Source: Lactococcus carnosus
GTDB taxonomy: Bacteria > Bacillota > Bacilli > Lactobacillales > Streptococcaceae
DNA length: 64,000 bases
Reading direction: 5' to 3'
Assembly (NCBI RefSeq): GCF_006770265.1
Contig: NZ_CP017194.1
Coordinates: 248,001 to 312,000 of the forward strand
In this document: piece by piece, positions 46,513 to 57,251 of the stretch
How positions within the stretch are numbered: position 1 is the first letter of the stretch
Layout of the letters: every line of letters starts with the position of its first letter
Notes under the pieces: model-generated
Databases searched by the model: none
What the model was told of the DNA's origin: nothing
Seen by the model: only the letters and a program-made list of their open reading frames with translations
Program-made: the position numbers and the translations under genes

Positions 46513-46749
46513 TTTGCATGATGATCTTGTGAGGTGACGATTGTATTATCCCGCTGAACACATCCTCATACAAAATAAAGTTGCCTGTTGCCCAAGCCGA
46601 TTTTTAAACTGCTAAGACAATGATTCAAGGAAAGAAAAAGGTGCTAACGGCCATCACTTTCTAAGGCATGAAAAGTGGTTTGTCTTGTTTTGAGAGAGAA
46701 CCACATATTATTGTCTAGAATAGGCTAGTTAGCAGCTAAGAGGTCTAAA
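46513..46749. other. Leader between M-box terminator and mgtA
   Basis: About 240 bases without a convincing ORF. AAGAGG precedes the mgtA start by about seven bases. I see no further conserved element. Confidence 0.4.
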
Positions 46750-49323
46750 ATGGAAAAAAAGACAAAAGCATTTGAATTGCAACAACTTGCCTTGCAATCG
46801 ACAAAGCAATTGTATGAAGCTTATACGACGTCCTCAGACGGGTTAACAGCGTCTGAAGCCAAAGCTCGCTTGGAAAGCTTTGGTATGAATATTGTCGCCG
46901 CTCAAAATCCGATACCTGCTTGGAAAATTTGGCTGAATGCACTCAAAGATCCCTTTGTTATCGTCTTATTGCTGTTGGCATTTGTATCTGTTATAACCAA
47001 TGATTACGAAGCTGCTCTTGTCATGAGCTTGATGGTCATTTGTTCCGTATCTATCAGTTTTTACCAAGAATACGCCAGTCAAAAGACCAGTATCAACTTG
47101 CGTGAGATGATTGAAAACACGGCAGCAGTAATCCGTGATGGTCAGCAACAAGAAATCCCTATGGATGAGGTTGTACCTGGAGACATCGTCAAGTTGCATA
47201 CAGGGGATATGATCCCAGCAGATGGCGTTTTATTAACATCAAATGACTTATTCATTAACCAAAGCTCGCTTACAGGTGAGTCTCTACCAGTCGAAAAAAT
47301 GCCACTCATAGAGAATAATCAAGATGCCTTCTCTAAGAAATCAGCTGTTGATTTACCCAATCTTTTATTTATGGGAACAGATGTCCTTAGTGGGCAAGGC
47401 TTGATTCTTATCTTGAAAACTGGACAAGCAACATTTTTCGGTGATATTGCGCAAAGTGCGACAGGTAGCAAGGCTGATACGGCATTTGAAGTTGGACTGA
47501 AAAAAGTCAGTGCGCTACTCTTAAAAATGATTGCGATTTTATTTCCAGTTGTTTTTGTTCTGAATGTGTTTACAAAACATGATGTTAGTAATGCCTTTTT
47601 CTTTGCTATTGCTGTAGCGGTAGGGCTAACACCTGAGATGCTACCGATGATTGTCAACTCAAACTTGGCAAAAGGTGCACAAAGACTTGCTAAAGAAAAA
47701 GTCATCGTCAAAAAATTGTCAGCGATTCAAAATCTAGGTGCGATGGATATTCTGTGTACGGATAAAACGGGTACGATTACAGAAGACCGTGTTGTCCTGA
47801 TGCACTATGTTGATCCTTTTGGTAACGAAAATGAAGCAGTACTGAATTATGCCTATCTTAATTCTAAATACCAAACAGGCTGGCGGAACCTGATGGATGT
47901 GGCTGTACTGGATTATTTTTCAAGAGAAAAGAAACAACTCCCTTTTGAGAATATCAGTAAAATCGATGAAATTCCTTTTGATTTTTCACGTCGTCGCTTA
48001 TCTGTAGCCTTGTCTATAGCGGATGAAAAAGTGATGATTACTAAAGGAGCTGTTGAAGAAATGGCTGAGGTTTGTGATTCAGTACTTATCAATGGTGAAA
48101 AAATAGCCTTAACACCGGAGCTTATCGAGCAGATGAAGGCTGTGAATGTTAAGATGAATCAAGATGGCATGCGCGTCATCACAGTCGCACAAAAATCAAT
48201 TCAAAGTGATACGATTAACATCTCAGATGAAAAGGAGTTAACAATTCTAGGCTTTATTGGATTTTTAGATCCAGCAAAAGCATCAGCTATCACAGCAATT
48301 TCATCATTACAGGCACATGGTGTCACCGTAAAAGTACTAACTGGAGATAATGCAATCGTTGCACAAAAAGTCTGTGTGGATGTTGGCATCAATGCGGAAC
48401 ACTATCTTTTAGGAACTGACATTGATCAAATGAGTGATGCAGCATTGACTGATCAAGCTGAGCGTGTTCACTTATTTGCTAAGTTAAATCCGATGCAAAA
48501 AGAGCGCGTGATCAAGTTACTTAAGCAAAATGGTCATACAGTCGGTTTCATGGGAGATGGTATCAATGATGCCCCTTCTTTAAGAACAGCAGATGTCGGA
48601 ATTTCAGTAGATACTGCTGCAGATATTACAAAAGATGCCAGTACAATCATCCTGCTAGAAAAAAGCCTGGAAGTCTTAGAAGTAGGTGTGCAAGAAGGAC
48701 GCCGTGTCTTTGTCAACATGATGAAGTATATCAAGATAACCCTTAGTTCAAATTTTGGGAACGTCTTCTCTATTCTGATTGCTAGCGCCTTCTTACCTTT
48801 CTTACCGATGCTATCCATGCAACTTTTAGTGCAAAATCTAATCTATGATGTTGCCCAGTTAGCCATTCCATGGGATAACGTTGACCCTGAAGAAATCGAA
48901 AAACCGGTGACTTGGAACATGAAAAATTTAGTTCATTTCACGGTCTTAATTGGTCCAGTCAGCTCAGTTTTTGATGTCTTGACCTTTATCATTCTTTATT
49001 TTGGCTTTCACTATAACACAGTCGCTAGTCAAGGTGCCTTCCAAAGTGGCTGGTTTGCGGTTGGCTTGATTACGCAAACACTTGCACTTCACATTTTACG
49101 TACTAAGAAATTGCCTTTTATCAAGAGCCGAGCAAGTCTACCAGTATTTATCACAACAGGTGGTGTATTTATCGCAGGTGGGTTATTAAGCATGACATCT
49201 CTTGGTCATTTCTTTGATTTAACACATCTCCCAGTAAATTATTGGCTAATCTTCCCGTTCATTATTATCGGGTATCTGATCGTGCTACAAGTTGCCAAAA
49301 GGATTTATCAAAAAAGTGCCTAA
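46750..49323 (+). CDS. mgtA: Mg2+-importing P-type ATPase
   Basis: The 857-residue P-type ATPase has the actuator motif LTGES (about residue 175), the phosphorylation motif DKTGTITED (Asp near 338), the nucleotide-binding ITKGAVEEM and the hinge MGDGINDAPSLRTADVGIS, with about ten membrane helices. The NFGNVFSILIASAFLPFLPML segment is typical of MgtA/MgtB. An M-box riboswitch upstream independently supports Mg2+ as the cargo. It probably responds to Mg2+ starvation. Confidence 0.94.
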   Translation: MEKKTKAFELQQLALQSTKQLYEAYTTSSDGLTASEAKARLESFGMNIVAAQNPIPAWKIWLNALKDPFVIVLLLLAFVSVITNDYEAALVMSLMVICSVSISFYQEYASQKTSINLREMIENTAAVIRDGQQQEIPMDEVVPGDIVKLHTGDMIPADGVLLTSNDLFINQSSLTGESLPVEKMPLIENNQDAFSKKSAVDLPNLLFMGTDVLSGQGLILILKTGQATFFGDIAQSATGSKADTAFEVGLKKVSALLLKMIAILFPVVFVLNVFTKHDVSNAFFFAIAVAVGLTPEMLPMIVNSNLAKGAQRLAKEKVIVKKLSAIQNLGAMDILCTDKTGTITEDRVVLMHYVDPFGNENEAVLNYAYLNSKYQTGWRNLMDVAVLDYFSREKKQLPFENISKIDEIPFDFSRRRLSVALSIADEKVMITKGAVEEMAEVCDSVLINGEKIALTPELIEQMKAVNVKMNQDGMRVITVAQKSIQSDTINISDEKELTILGFIGFLDPAKASAITAISSLQAHGVTVKVLTGDNAIVAQKVCVDVGINAEHYLLGTDIDQMSDAALTDQAERVHLFAKLNPMQKERVIKLLKQNGHTVGFMGDGINDAPSLRTADVGISVDTAADITKDASTIILLEKSLEVLEVGVQEGRRVFVNMMKYIKITLSSNFGNVFSILIASAFLPFLPMLSMQLLVQNLIYDVAQLAIPWDNVDPEEIEKPVTWNMKNLVHFTVLIGPVSSVFDVLTFIILYFGFHYNTVASQGAFQSGWFAVGLITQTLALHILRTKKLPFIKSRASLPVFITTGGVFIAGGLLSMTSLGHFFDLTHLPVNYWLIFPFIIIGYLIVLQVAKRIYQKSA

Positions 49324-49402
49324 ATCTTTATTATAGAGGGCAAATTTGATATAATGACTACTGAAAGTAAATTCTTAAAAAGAAATCAAGAGGAAGTAAT
49401 AC

Positions 49403-50338
49403 ATGTCTAAAATTTTAGTTTTTGGCCACCAAAATCCGGATACAGATGCGATTGGGTCATCTTATGCCTTTGCAGAACTATCACGCTTACGCGGCCTTGA
49501 TACGGCTGAAGTCGTTGCACTTGGTGATGTAAACGAAGAAACTGCCTTTGCATTGGGCTACTTCGGCGTACCAGCGCCACGTGTTGTCACGTCTGCTAAA
49601 GCAGAGGGTGCTGATCAGGTAATTTTGACAGACCACAATGAATTCCAACAGTCTATCTCAGATATTCGCGATGTGACGATTTTAGGTGTTGTAGACCATC
49701 ACCGTGTTGCGAACTTTGAAACGCAAGCACCATTATTTATGATTTTGGAACCAGTTGGTTCAGCATCATCTATCGTTTATCGTCAGTTCAAGGCTGATGG
49801 TCGTGAAATCCCTAAAGCAACAGCTGGTTTGCTCTTGTCTGGCTTGATTTCAGATACTTTGCTTCTAAAATCACCAACAACGCATGAAACAGATGTAAAA
49901 GTTGCTGAGGACTTAGCTAAAATCGCAGGTGTAGACCTTGAAACGTATGGCCTTGCCCTACTCAAAGCAGGGACTAATTTGGCGACAAAACCAGCCGACG
50001 TACTGATTGACATCGATGCCAAGACATTTGAATTAAATGGTCACAGTGTGCGTGTTGCACAAGTAAATACCGTTGATATTCCTGAAGTACTAGCGCGCCA
50101 ATCTGAAATTGAAGCAGCAATTAAGGCAGCAATGCAAGCTAATGACTACTCTGATTTTGTCTTTATGATTACAGACATCGTCAATTCAAACTCTGAAATT
50201 TTAGCCCTAGGTCAAAATAGTGACAAGGTTGAAGCTGCGTTTAACTTTGAGCTAAAAGATAATCATGCTTTCTTGGCTGGTGCAGTCTCACGTAAAAAAC
50301 AAGTAGTCCCACAATTAACTGAGTCATTTAGCAAATAA
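49403..50338 (+). CDS. ppaC: Manganese-dependent inorganic pyrophosphatase
   Basis: The 311-residue protein belongs to family II (DHH) pyrophosphatases: [12 protein letters not shown] near residue 9, DHHRVAN near residue 97, GSASSIVYR near residue 117 and the C-terminal [10 protein letters not shown] active-site segment. It hydrolyses PPi to drive biosynthesis and uses Mn2+. Length and motifs are typical of lactic acid bacteria. It has AGAGGAAG before the start. Confidence 0.96.
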   Translation: MSKILVFGHQNPDTDAIGSSYAFAELSRLRGLDTAEVVALGDVNEETAFALGYFGVPAPRVVTSAKAEGADQVILTDHNEFQQSISDIRDVTILGVVDHHRVANFETQAPLFMILEPVGSASSIVYRQFKADGREIPKATAGLLLSGLISDTLLLKSPTTHETDVKVAEDLAKIAGVDLETYGLALLKAGTNLATKPADVLIDIDAKTFELNGHSVRVAQVNTVDIPEVLARQSEIEAAIKAAMQANDYSDFVFMITDIVNSNSEILALGQNSDKVEAAFNFELKDNHAFLAGAVSRKKQVVPQLTESFSK

Positions 50339-50499
50339 TAGTTTTAGATAGCTGCCTTAAATTTACACAGCTATCGTCATGTAAATAGGTGAGTATAAAA
50401 GCTACAGTAAATGGCCTTATATTCATCTATTTTTTTTGAATTTAGCCCCTATCATTCTAATTTTAAATATTATACAATAGCATTAAGGAGAATAATAAG

Positions 50500-51036
50500 A
50501 TGAAATGGTCTTTACAAGAATTAAATAAAAAGAAGTCAGTTACGTTTGAAGATGATCTTGATTTGAAACAAAATTTGATGTCACGAGACTCAGAAATTTT
50601 GGACGTATCTAAGATAGCAGTTCAAGGCCGCCTGGATGCAGATGGTGGTGTATACGCTTTAAATTTCACAGCTAAATTTGAGTTGACGATGCCATCAAGC
50701 CGTAGCCTGACGCCAGTTATCTTGCCTATGGAGATGACCATATCGGAGCTATTTACAACTGCCGCATTTTTTGAGGAGAATCAAGAAAATCTCGATGCAG
50801 ATATGCTCTTTGTTTTAGAAAAAGACGTGATTGATTTAGAAGAGGCAGTCTCTGATAATATCTTATTAGATCTACCTTTGCGTGTGCTTACAGATGAAGA
50901 AAAAACGTCAGAGATATTACCGACAGGGTCATCTTGGCAGGTTTTGTCAGAAGCGGATTATGCCAGATTACAAGCAGAAGAAATCGTAACGGATAAAGAG
51001 ACACCTTTTTCTAAATTAGATGGCCTATTCGATTGA
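50500..51036 (+). CDS. YceD/DUF177-family protein
   Basis: The 178-residue acidic protein has the DUF177 pattern: GRLDADGGVYALNFTAKFEL near residue 45-65 and a DNILLDLPLRV segment near the middle. The family is linked to 23S rRNA processing or ribosome assembly and often lies upstream of rpmF, which is not seen here. AAGGAGAA precedes the ATG. The exact role is poorly known. Confidence 0.82.
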   Translation: MKWSLQELNKKKSVTFEDDLDLKQNLMSRDSEILDVSKIAVQGRLDADGGVYALNFTAKFELTMPSSRSLTPVILPMEMTISELFTTAAFFEENQENLDADMLFVLEKDVIDLEEAVSDNILLDLPLRVLTDEEKTSEILPTGSSWQVLSEADYARLQAEEIVTDKETPFSKLDGLFD

Positions 51037-51098
51037 ATATAGGCTATGAGGTTAAAATTGTCGTTGTTAGACAAGCAATTCAAAAAATAAAGTACAAT

Positions 51099-51144
51099 AA
51101 ACACCCAAAATATCTGATAATGAATGAAGGTAGAGGTGTTTTTT
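51099..51144 (+). terminator. Terminator after the YceD-family gene
   Basis: AACACC and GGTGTT form a stem with a large loop and a T-run. Confidence 0.5.
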
Positions 51145-51293
51145 GATATAAAAATATAGATTCCAAACGAGTTTTTATGATATTGACAAAAAAATTAACT
51201 TTTTGGCCTTTTGGGCTTGAAAAATGATTAAAAATATATTATAATTAATTCTTATAAAGTATAAAAATATAAGACTAAATAGGAGAATAGGCA

Positions 51294-52715
51294 ATGACGC
51301 AAGCAAATTTTGGTGTAGTTGGTATGGCAGTGATGGGTCGTAATCTGGCGCTTAACATTGAATCACGTGGTTACAAGGTCGCAATTTTTAATCGGTCTAG
51401 AGAAAAAACGGAAGATGTGATTGCTTCGCATCCAGATAAACAGTTTGTGCCAAGTTATGATATTGCTTCATTTGTGAAGTCGATTGAAAAACCGCGTCGT
51501 ATCATGTTGATGGTTCAAGCAGGTCCTGGGACAGATGCAACCATTCAAAATCTTTTACCACATTTGGATAAAGGCGATATTTTGATCGATGGTGGGAATA
51601 CATTCTATAAAGATACTGAGCGTCGTAATGCTGAACTAGCAGATTCAGGTATTAATTTTATTGGTACAGGTGTCTCTGGTGGTGAAAAAGGTGCGCTAGA
51701 AGGGCCGTCTATCATGCCTGGCGGTCAAAAAGAAGCCTACGAACTTGTTAAAGATGTTTTAGAAGAAATTTCGGCTAAAGCACCAGAAGATGGCAAGCCT
51801 TGTGTAACTTATATCGGGCCTGCTGGCGCCGGTCACTATGTCAAAATGGTGCATAATGGGATTGAGTATGGCGATATGCAATTAATTGCAGAGTCATATG
51901 ATCTGATGCAACGCTTACTTGGTCTTAATGCATCTGATATGCAAGCTGTTTTTGCGGAGTGGAATAAAGGCGAGCTTGATAGCTATCTGATCGAGATTAC
52001 AACAGATATTTTGACGCATCAAGATGATCAAGGTCAAGAAGGCCCGGTTGTTGATTATATCTTAGATGCTGCTGGTAATAAAGGGACTGGTAAATGGACA
52101 AGCCAATCAGCGCTTGATTCAGGTGTCCCATTACCTTTGATTACAGAATCCGTATTTGCCCGTTATATTTCGACATACAAAGAAGAGCGTGTCGCGGCAA
52201 GTAAAGTTTTGAAAGCACCTGACTTTAAGTTTGAAGGTGACAAAGCTGAGTTGATTGAAAAAATTCGTCAAGCGCTTTACTTCTCTAAAATCATGTCTTA
52301 TGCCCAAGGGTTTGCACAATTACGCGTTGCATCTAAGGATAACGATTGGGACTTACCTTTTGGTGAAATTGCTGCTATCTGGCGTGCTGGATGTATCATC
52401 CGTGCACGTTTCCTACAAAAAATTACAGATGCTTATGGTCGCGATGAAGATCTAGCAAATCTTTTGCTGGATGAATACTTCATCGATATCACAGCAAAAT
52501 ATCAGCATGCTGTTCGTGAGGTTGTTGCCATTGCTGTTCAAGCAGGAGTGCCGGTTCCGACATTCTCAAGTGCTATTGCCTACTTCGATAGTTATCGCTC
52601 AGAGAATTTGCCTGCAAATCTAATTCAGGCACAACGTGATTACTTTGGTGCGCATACCTATGAACGTAAAGATAAACCTGGTATCTTCCACTACTCTTGG
52701 TATGATGAGAAATAA
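51294..52715 (+). CDS. gnd: 6-phosphogluconate dehydrogenase (decarboxylating)
   Basis: The 473-residue enzyme has the NADP-binding [12 protein letters not shown] at its start, the substrate-binding [19 protein letters not shown] near residue 125-145, and [13 protein letters not shown] with the catalytic Lys near residue 184. It converts 6-phosphogluconate to ribulose-5-phosphate, CO2 and NADPH. TAGGAGAA lies ten bases before the ATG. The next genes are a CovRS-like pair. Confidence 0.97.
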   Translation: MTQANFGVVGMAVMGRNLALNIESRGYKVAIFNRSREKTEDVIASHPDKQFVPSYDIASFVKSIEKPRRIMLMVQAGPGTDATIQNLLPHLDKGDILIDGGNTFYKDTERRNAELADSGINFIGTGVSGGEKGALEGPSIMPGGQKEAYELVKDVLEEISAKAPEDGKPCVTYIGPAGAGHYVKMVHNGIEYGDMQLIAESYDLMQRLLGLNASDMQAVFAEWNKGELDSYLIEITTDILTHQDDQGQEGPVVDYILDAAGNKGTGKWTSQSALDSGVPLPLITESVFARYISTYKEERVAASKVLKAPDFKFEGDKAELIEKIRQALYFSKIMSYAQGFAQLRVASKDNDWDLPFGEIAAIWRAGCIIRARFLQKITDAYGRDEDLANLLLDEYFIDITAKYQHAVREVVAIAVQAGVPVPTFSSAIAYFDSYRSENLPANLIQAQRDYFGAHTYERKDKPGIFHYSWYDEK

Positions 52716-52899
52716 AAAGAGTCATTGTAATCGTGTGTCCCTATGCTAAGGTAAGCGGCAGTATCCGATAGTGTCTGGTAGAGTGGTGTTTTTAAAAATA
52801 AATCGTAAAAATTCTGTCTACTGATTAACTCAGTGGCATACTTAAGAGTTGTGTTATACAGGATGTATAGCCCTAAGCTCAATAGAAAGAGATATTAAA

Positions 52900-53592
52900 A
52901 TGGTAAAGAAAATTCTTATTATTGAAGATGAAAAACAATTAGCACGATTTGTGTCACTTGAACTAGAACATGAGGGGTACAGTGTTGTTGTACGTCATGA
53001 TGGTCGTAGTGGTCTTGAAGCAGCGATGGCTCAAGATTGGGATATGATCCTCTTAGACTTGATGTTACCTGAGTTAGACGGATTTGAAGTTGCCCGTCGC
53101 TTACGTAATGAGAAACAAACACCGATTACGATGATGACTGCGCGTGATAGTACCATGGATAAAGTAGCTGGTCTTGACATTGGTGCAGATGACTACATTA
53201 CAAAACCGTTTGCCATTGAAGAATTACTGGCGCATTTACGTGCTAATTTCCGTCGTCAAGATCGTGAAATTCAAAAGCGTAAAAAAACTGATGGGACAAC
53301 CTTCCGTGATTTGACGATTAATAAAAAGAATCGTCAAGTAGAACGTGGTGGAGAAGTGATCGACTTGACAAAACGTGAGTATGATTTATTGACGACACTG
53401 ATGAAAAATGTCAATGATGTTGTGACGCGTGAACAACTTGTTCAAAACGTATGGGGATATGATGAAGGAACAGAGACAAACGTTGTTGATGTTTATATTC
53501 GTTACCTACGTAACAAATTAGATCAAGATGGTAAAGATTCATATATTCAAACAGTTCGTGGGTTAGGTTACATGTTACGTGAAAATAACTGA
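52900..53592 (+). CDS. covR: OmpR-family response regulator, CovR/CsrR-like
   Basis: I start at ATG 52900 (MVKKILIIEDEK); the upstream in-frame ATG at 52849 lacks a ribosome binding site. The 230-residue protein has a receiver domain with acidic pocket Glu9-Asp10, phosphoacceptor Asp53 (LLDLMLP), a Thr in TARD and Lys in TKPF, then a winged-helix domain (TKREYDLLTTLMKN, VRGLGYML). Its closest well-known relatives are CovR/CsrR and the lactococcal Llr regulators. The kinase gene follows. Confidence 0.88.
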   Translation: MVKKILIIEDEKQLARFVSLELEHEGYSVVVRHDGRSGLEAAMAQDWDMILLDLMLPELDGFEVARRLRNEKQTPITMMTARDSTMDKVAGLDIGADDYITKPFAIEELLAHLRANFRRQDREIQKRKKTDGTTFRDLTINKKNRQVERGGEVIDLTKREYDLLTTLMKNVNDVVTREQLVQNVWGYDEGTETNVVDVYIRYLRNKLDQDGKDSYIQTVRGLGYMLRENN

Positions 53593-53721
53593 TTGAATCG
53601 ATTAAAAGTCAAGTTACAACTAAAAAGTTGTAGGTTGCTAACAGGTATGTCAGTCATCTGATGTGATTAGCTCGTAGATTTACGGTGAGGTACGCTAGGA
53701 TGTAGTAAAACTGATGAATAA

Positions 53722-53770
53722 CGATCATTAATAGCGATCATCTATCTGGATGGTCGCTATTAATCATTAA
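53722..53770 (+). repeat. Long imperfect inverted repeat between response regulator and kinase
   Basis: The arm ATTAATAGCGATCATC pairs with GATGGTCGCTATTAAT over about 16-18 base pairs with one G-U pair, loop TATCTG. No clear T-run follows, so it is either an RNA-stabilising or attenuating hairpin or a weak terminator between the two genes. Confidence 0.6.
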
Positions 53771-53857
53771 CGTTGCATTTTGTTTAATAGATAGGCTTAG
53801 CTATCATCTTGCTGAAGTTATCGTATAACAGATGCTGTCACAATTTAGGAGAATTTG

Positions 53858-55351
53858 ATGGGAATCCGGCCATCTCAGGAAAAACAAGTTAAAAAACGTA
53901 GTATCAAAGTCAAATGGTCTTTTGCTAATATGCTTTTTTGTTTTTTGGTTTTTACAATTTTTGCAACCATTTCATACCAGACGTCGATTATGTATTTCTT
54001 GGAAGGTGAAAAAGAAGATTTAGTCAAAGTTGTTAACTCTGTTTCTGAACATTTGGAAAAAGCTAATGATAACTTGACACCTAAAAACATCTATAAGTAT
54101 TTAGGCTATCGAGAGGAAGGTGTACTTGAAACTTTCTACGATAAAGCTGGTCGTGAAATAAAATCTGCTAGAGAGATAGGTATACCTCGTGTAGATTGGC
54201 GATATTTTCAGGTTTACGATAAGGATGAGCAAATCATTTTCGCTGCCAAATCTGCTAATATCTCACTTTATAGCACAAAGTCTACTAAACCTGTCATCGT
54301 CAAGATGGGTAATAAAACAGGATTTATTATCACGCGTCGGATCAGATCTAAAAACACAGGTAAAGTAGTTGGTTACTTGCAATCATTTAATGAATTGAAC
54401 TTTTACTATGTGATACGAAATAAACTCTTATTTATACTCATTGCCCTCGAGGTTGTTGCCATGCTATGGGCGAATTTCATTGGCTATTTTGTATCAAGCC
54501 ATCTCTTAAAACCCTTATCCAAACTACATGTAGCTATGAAGCGCATCACCAAGTTACCTTCAGGAGAATTTGAAGAAATTAAAATTAATTCCGGGGATGA
54601 AATTGAAGAATTGGCAGATGTATTTAATGGCATGATGCAGAAAAAACAAGACTATTTAGAAGGACAAGAACGGTTTGTATCTGATGTGAGTCATGAATTA
54701 CGAACACCACTTGCAGTACTTGATGGACATATCAACCTTTTGCTCCGCTGGGGTAAGGATGACCCTCAACAGTTAGATGAGTCACTAGAGGCATCACGGC
54801 AAGAAATACAGAAAATGTCTAGTATGATACAAGATATGCTTGATATAGCACGTTTGAAGCAAGATAGTGGTAATGAGATGGAACAGACGCAAGTTGTGCC
54901 ATGTGTATCTGACCTCGTTAATAATTTCAGGATGGTTCATCAGAACTTCACAATCGAATTTGAAACGCGTATCTCTTCTGAAGTTTGGGCCCAAATTTAT
55001 AAAAACCATTATATACAAGCACTGACGATTTTGATGGATAATGCAGTTAAATATTCAGGTGAAAAAGAGACCTACATCAAAGTTTCTCTCTTTGCAGAGG
55101 AAGATATGATTATTTCGGAAGTGTCAGATCATGGTCTAGGCATAGGTGAAGCAGATCAAGCCTTTATATTTGAACGATTTTTCCGAGCAGATAAGGCTAG
55201 GAATCGAGAAATTGGGGGTACTGGGCTAGGGCTTTCGATTATTGAAAATATTGTAAAAATATACAAGGGCTCGATTGCTGTTGACTCTGAGATTGGTAAA
55301 GGCTCAATATTTACCATGAAAATTCCTAAAGCTAAACTAACGAAGTTGTAA
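53858..55351 (+). CDS. covS: Sensor histidine kinase, CovS/CsrS-like
   Basis: About 497 residues, starting at ATG 53858 with TAGGAG upstream. It has two membrane helices (about 22-45 and 185-210) enclosing an extracellular sensor of about 140 residues, a HAMP domain, the phosphorylated His near 279 in SDVSHELRTPLAVL, and an ATPase domain with DNAVKYS, DHGLGIG, FERFFR and GGTGLGLSI. It phosphorylates the response regulator upstream. In streptococci CovS responds to Mg2+ and host peptides; the signal here is not known. Confidence 0.88.
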   Translation: MGIRPSQEKQVKKRSIKVKWSFANMLFCFLVFTIFATISYQTSIMYFLEGEKEDLVKVVNSVSEHLEKANDNLTPKNIYKYLGYREEGVLETFYDKAGREIKSAREIGIPRVDWRYFQVYDKDEQIIFAAKSANISLYSTKSTKPVIVKMGNKTGFIITRRIRSKNTGKVVGYLQSFNELNFYYVIRNKLLFILIALEVVAMLWANFIGYFVSSHLLKPLSKLHVAMKRITKLPSGEFEEIKINSGDEIEELADVFNGMMQKKQDYLEGQERFVSDVSHELRTPLAVLDGHINLLLRWGKDDPQQLDESLEASRQEIQKMSSMIQDMLDIARLKQDSGNEMEQTQVVPCVSDLVNNFRMVHQNFTIEFETRISSEVWAQIYKNHYIQALTILMDNAVKYSGEKETYIKVSLFAEEDMIISEVSDHGLGIGEADQAFIFERFFRADKARNREIGGTGLGLSIIENIVKIYKGSIAVDSEIGKGSIFTMKIPKAKLTKL

Positions 55352-55504
55352 TCGCCTTAAACTAAGCAAAATAACAGGTTTTCGACTTGTTAAAGCTAGG
55401 GCTGAGCAATTTTCAAAATGTGATTAATAGCAGATAAAAAGTTGTTTTCGGATGGCTTTTTTTTATACAGTAAAAACTAGTTTGAATTTTTAGAATATTC
55501 ACTA

Positions 55505-55565
55505 TTTACAAGTGCTAATTTCTATGTTAGAATATGGAATATAACTTATGTTAGAACTTCTAACA
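55505..55565 (+). promoter_or_regulatory. Promoter and GlnR box of amtB-PII
   Basis: TTTACA (55505-55510), 17 bp, TAGAAT (55528-55533) is a good promoter. TGTTA-GAACTTC-TAACA (55549-55565) fits the GlnR consensus TGTNA-N7-TNACA fully. It lies just past the expected start site, which suits repression by GlnR when nitrogen is plentiful. Confidence 0.78.
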
Positions 55566-55612
55566 TCCGCATTTGAGCGTAAGCTCACTCTGACATTATT
55601 TTAGGAGATTTT

Positions 55613-56851
55613 ATGAACTCAGGAAGTATTGCTTTTATCATTATGTGTGCGGCTCTGGTCTTTCTCATGACGCCAGCGTTAGCATTTTTCTACGGTGGCT
55701 TGGAGCGACGCAAAAACGTCCTTAATACAATGCTTATGGCCGTTATCCCACTAGGTATTGCCTCTATTCTTTGGGTAGCGATTGGCTATACGCTATCATT
55801 TTCTGGAGATGGCAGTTGGATTGGTAACTTTGGACATGCCTTCTTTAATGGTGTGAGTATGTCTAAAAATAGTCTACATGGTCTAGAAATACCCGATGGG
55901 TTATTCGGTGGCTTCCAGATGATGTTCTCGATTATAACTGTTGCCTTATTAACGGGGTCAGTTGTTGGTCGTATGCGTTTTACGCCACTCGTTATCTTCA
56001 TGGTTTTCTGGTTAGTTTTAGTTTATTATCCATTAGCGCATATGGTTTGGGGCGGTGGTTTCCTTGCTAAAATTCACTCAATTGATTTTGCCGGTGGCAA
56101 TGTTGTCCATATTTCATCAGGCGTCAGTGCACTCGTGTTAGCAATTGTCTTAGGACGTCGTCGTGATTATGCACGTCTTGAATATCGACCACATAACATA
56201 CCGTTTGTACTCCTAGGTGCCGGATTACTCTGGTTTGGTTGGTTTGGGTTTAATGCGGGGTCAGCCCTTGCAGCAAATGGTCTTGCCGTACATGCGCTAA
56301 TGACGACAAATACCGCTGCCGCAGCTGCCATGCTGTCTTGGCTCCTTGTTGAGAAGATAATGATTGGCAAGCCAACAGTTGTCGGTGCTTCAACTGGTAT
56401 GGTCGTTGGACTTGTAGCGATAACACCAGGTGCTGGTTTTGTATCACTGTGGTCGTCTATCTTGATTGGTGCACTTGTTTCACCAATTTCATACTACTTT
56501 ATTTCAGTTGTTAAGCATAAATTTGGTTACGATGATGCTTTAGATGCGTTTGGTGCGCATGGCATTGGTGGTATATTTGGTGGGATTATGACAGGTCTCT
56601 TCACGATGCCGGCACTGGCTTTAGAAAAAGGCTATTCCGGTGCCGTTTACGGCTCTGTTAAGTTATTGATTGCGCAAATCGAGGCAATCGCGTTCACCAT
56701 CATTTTTAGTGCTGTTGTCACGTTTATCATCATCAAAGTGATTGCCTTATTCACAGAAATTCGTGTCAGTGACCGTGCAGAAGCAGTTGGCCTTGATGAT
56801 AGTGAACATGATGAAACTGCCTACCCAACATTTATGGGACTTGATAGCTAA
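55613..56851 (+). CDS. amtB: Ammonium transporter
   Basis: The 412-residue protein has eleven predicted helices and Amt/Mep signatures: DFAGGNVVHISSG with the recruitment Asp, and DAFGAHGIGGIFGGIMTGLF with a pore His. It admits ammonium or ammonia and is regulated by PII, whose gene follows after 37 bases. TAGGAG precedes the ATG. A GlnR-type operator lies upstream, so expression should rise on nitrogen limitation. Confidence 0.95.
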   Translation: MNSGSIAFIIMCAALVFLMTPALAFFYGGLERRKNVLNTMLMAVIPLGIASILWVAIGYTLSFSGDGSWIGNFGHAFFNGVSMSKNSLHGLEIPDGLFGGFQMMFSIITVALLTGSVVGRMRFTPLVIFMVFWLVLVYYPLAHMVWGGGFLAKIHSIDFAGGNVVHISSGVSALVLAIVLGRRRDYARLEYRPHNIPFVLLGAGLLWFGWFGFNAGSALAANGLAVHALMTTNTAAAAAMLSWLLVEKIMIGKPTVVGASTGMVVGLVAITPGAGFVSLWSSILIGALVSPISYYFISVVKHKFGYDDALDAFGAHGIGGIFGGIMTGLFTMPALALEKGYSGAVYGSVKLLIAQIEAIAFTIIFSAVVTFIIIKVIALFTEIRVSDRAEAVGLDDSEHDETAYPTFMGLDS

Positions 56852-56888
56852 TCGTGTTATAATCGGACAGGTAAAGGAGAGTTGATTG

Positions 56889-57230
56889 ATGAAAAAAGTA
56901 GAAGCGATTATTCGCACTGAAAAGTTAGAAGATTTGAAGGATGCATTGGTTAAACATGATTTAGCAAAAGGAATGACTGTAACGCAAGTGTTGGGATACG
57001 GTAATCAAAAAGGGTTTGTTGAATATGTTCGTGGTCAAAAGTTAAATACAACCTTACTTGCAAAGATAAAAATTGAAATTGTTACCGTTGAAGAACGGGT
57101 TGCGAAATTGATTGACGTCATTCAAGAAACAACCCAGACTGGAGAAGTCGGGGATGGTAAGATATTTGTACTGCCTGTTGAAAGTGTCATACGTATTCGA
57201 ACAGGCGAAAAAGATGGCGATGCTATCTGA
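56889..57230 (+). CDS. glnK: PII nitrogen regulatory protein
   Basis: The 113-residue PII protein starts at ATG 56889 with AAAGGAGA upstream. PII landmarks are the KGMTVTQV and GYGNQKG nucleotide loop, and the C-terminal GEVGDGKIFVLPVESVIRIRTGE. In the T-loop the residue equivalent to the uridylylated Tyr51 of E. coli GlnB is Leu52, in agreement with low-GC cocci lacking uridylylation. It probably gates AmtB and senses ATP/ADP and 2-oxoglutarate. Confidence 0.92.
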   Translation: MKKVEAIIRTEKLEDLKDALVKHDLAKGMTVTQVLGYGNQKGFVEYVRGQKLNTTLLAKIKIEIVTVEERVAKLIDVIQETTQTGEVGDGKIFVLPVESVIRIRTGEKDGDAI

Positions 57231-57251
57231 TTTTAAAAAAACAACTCATAT

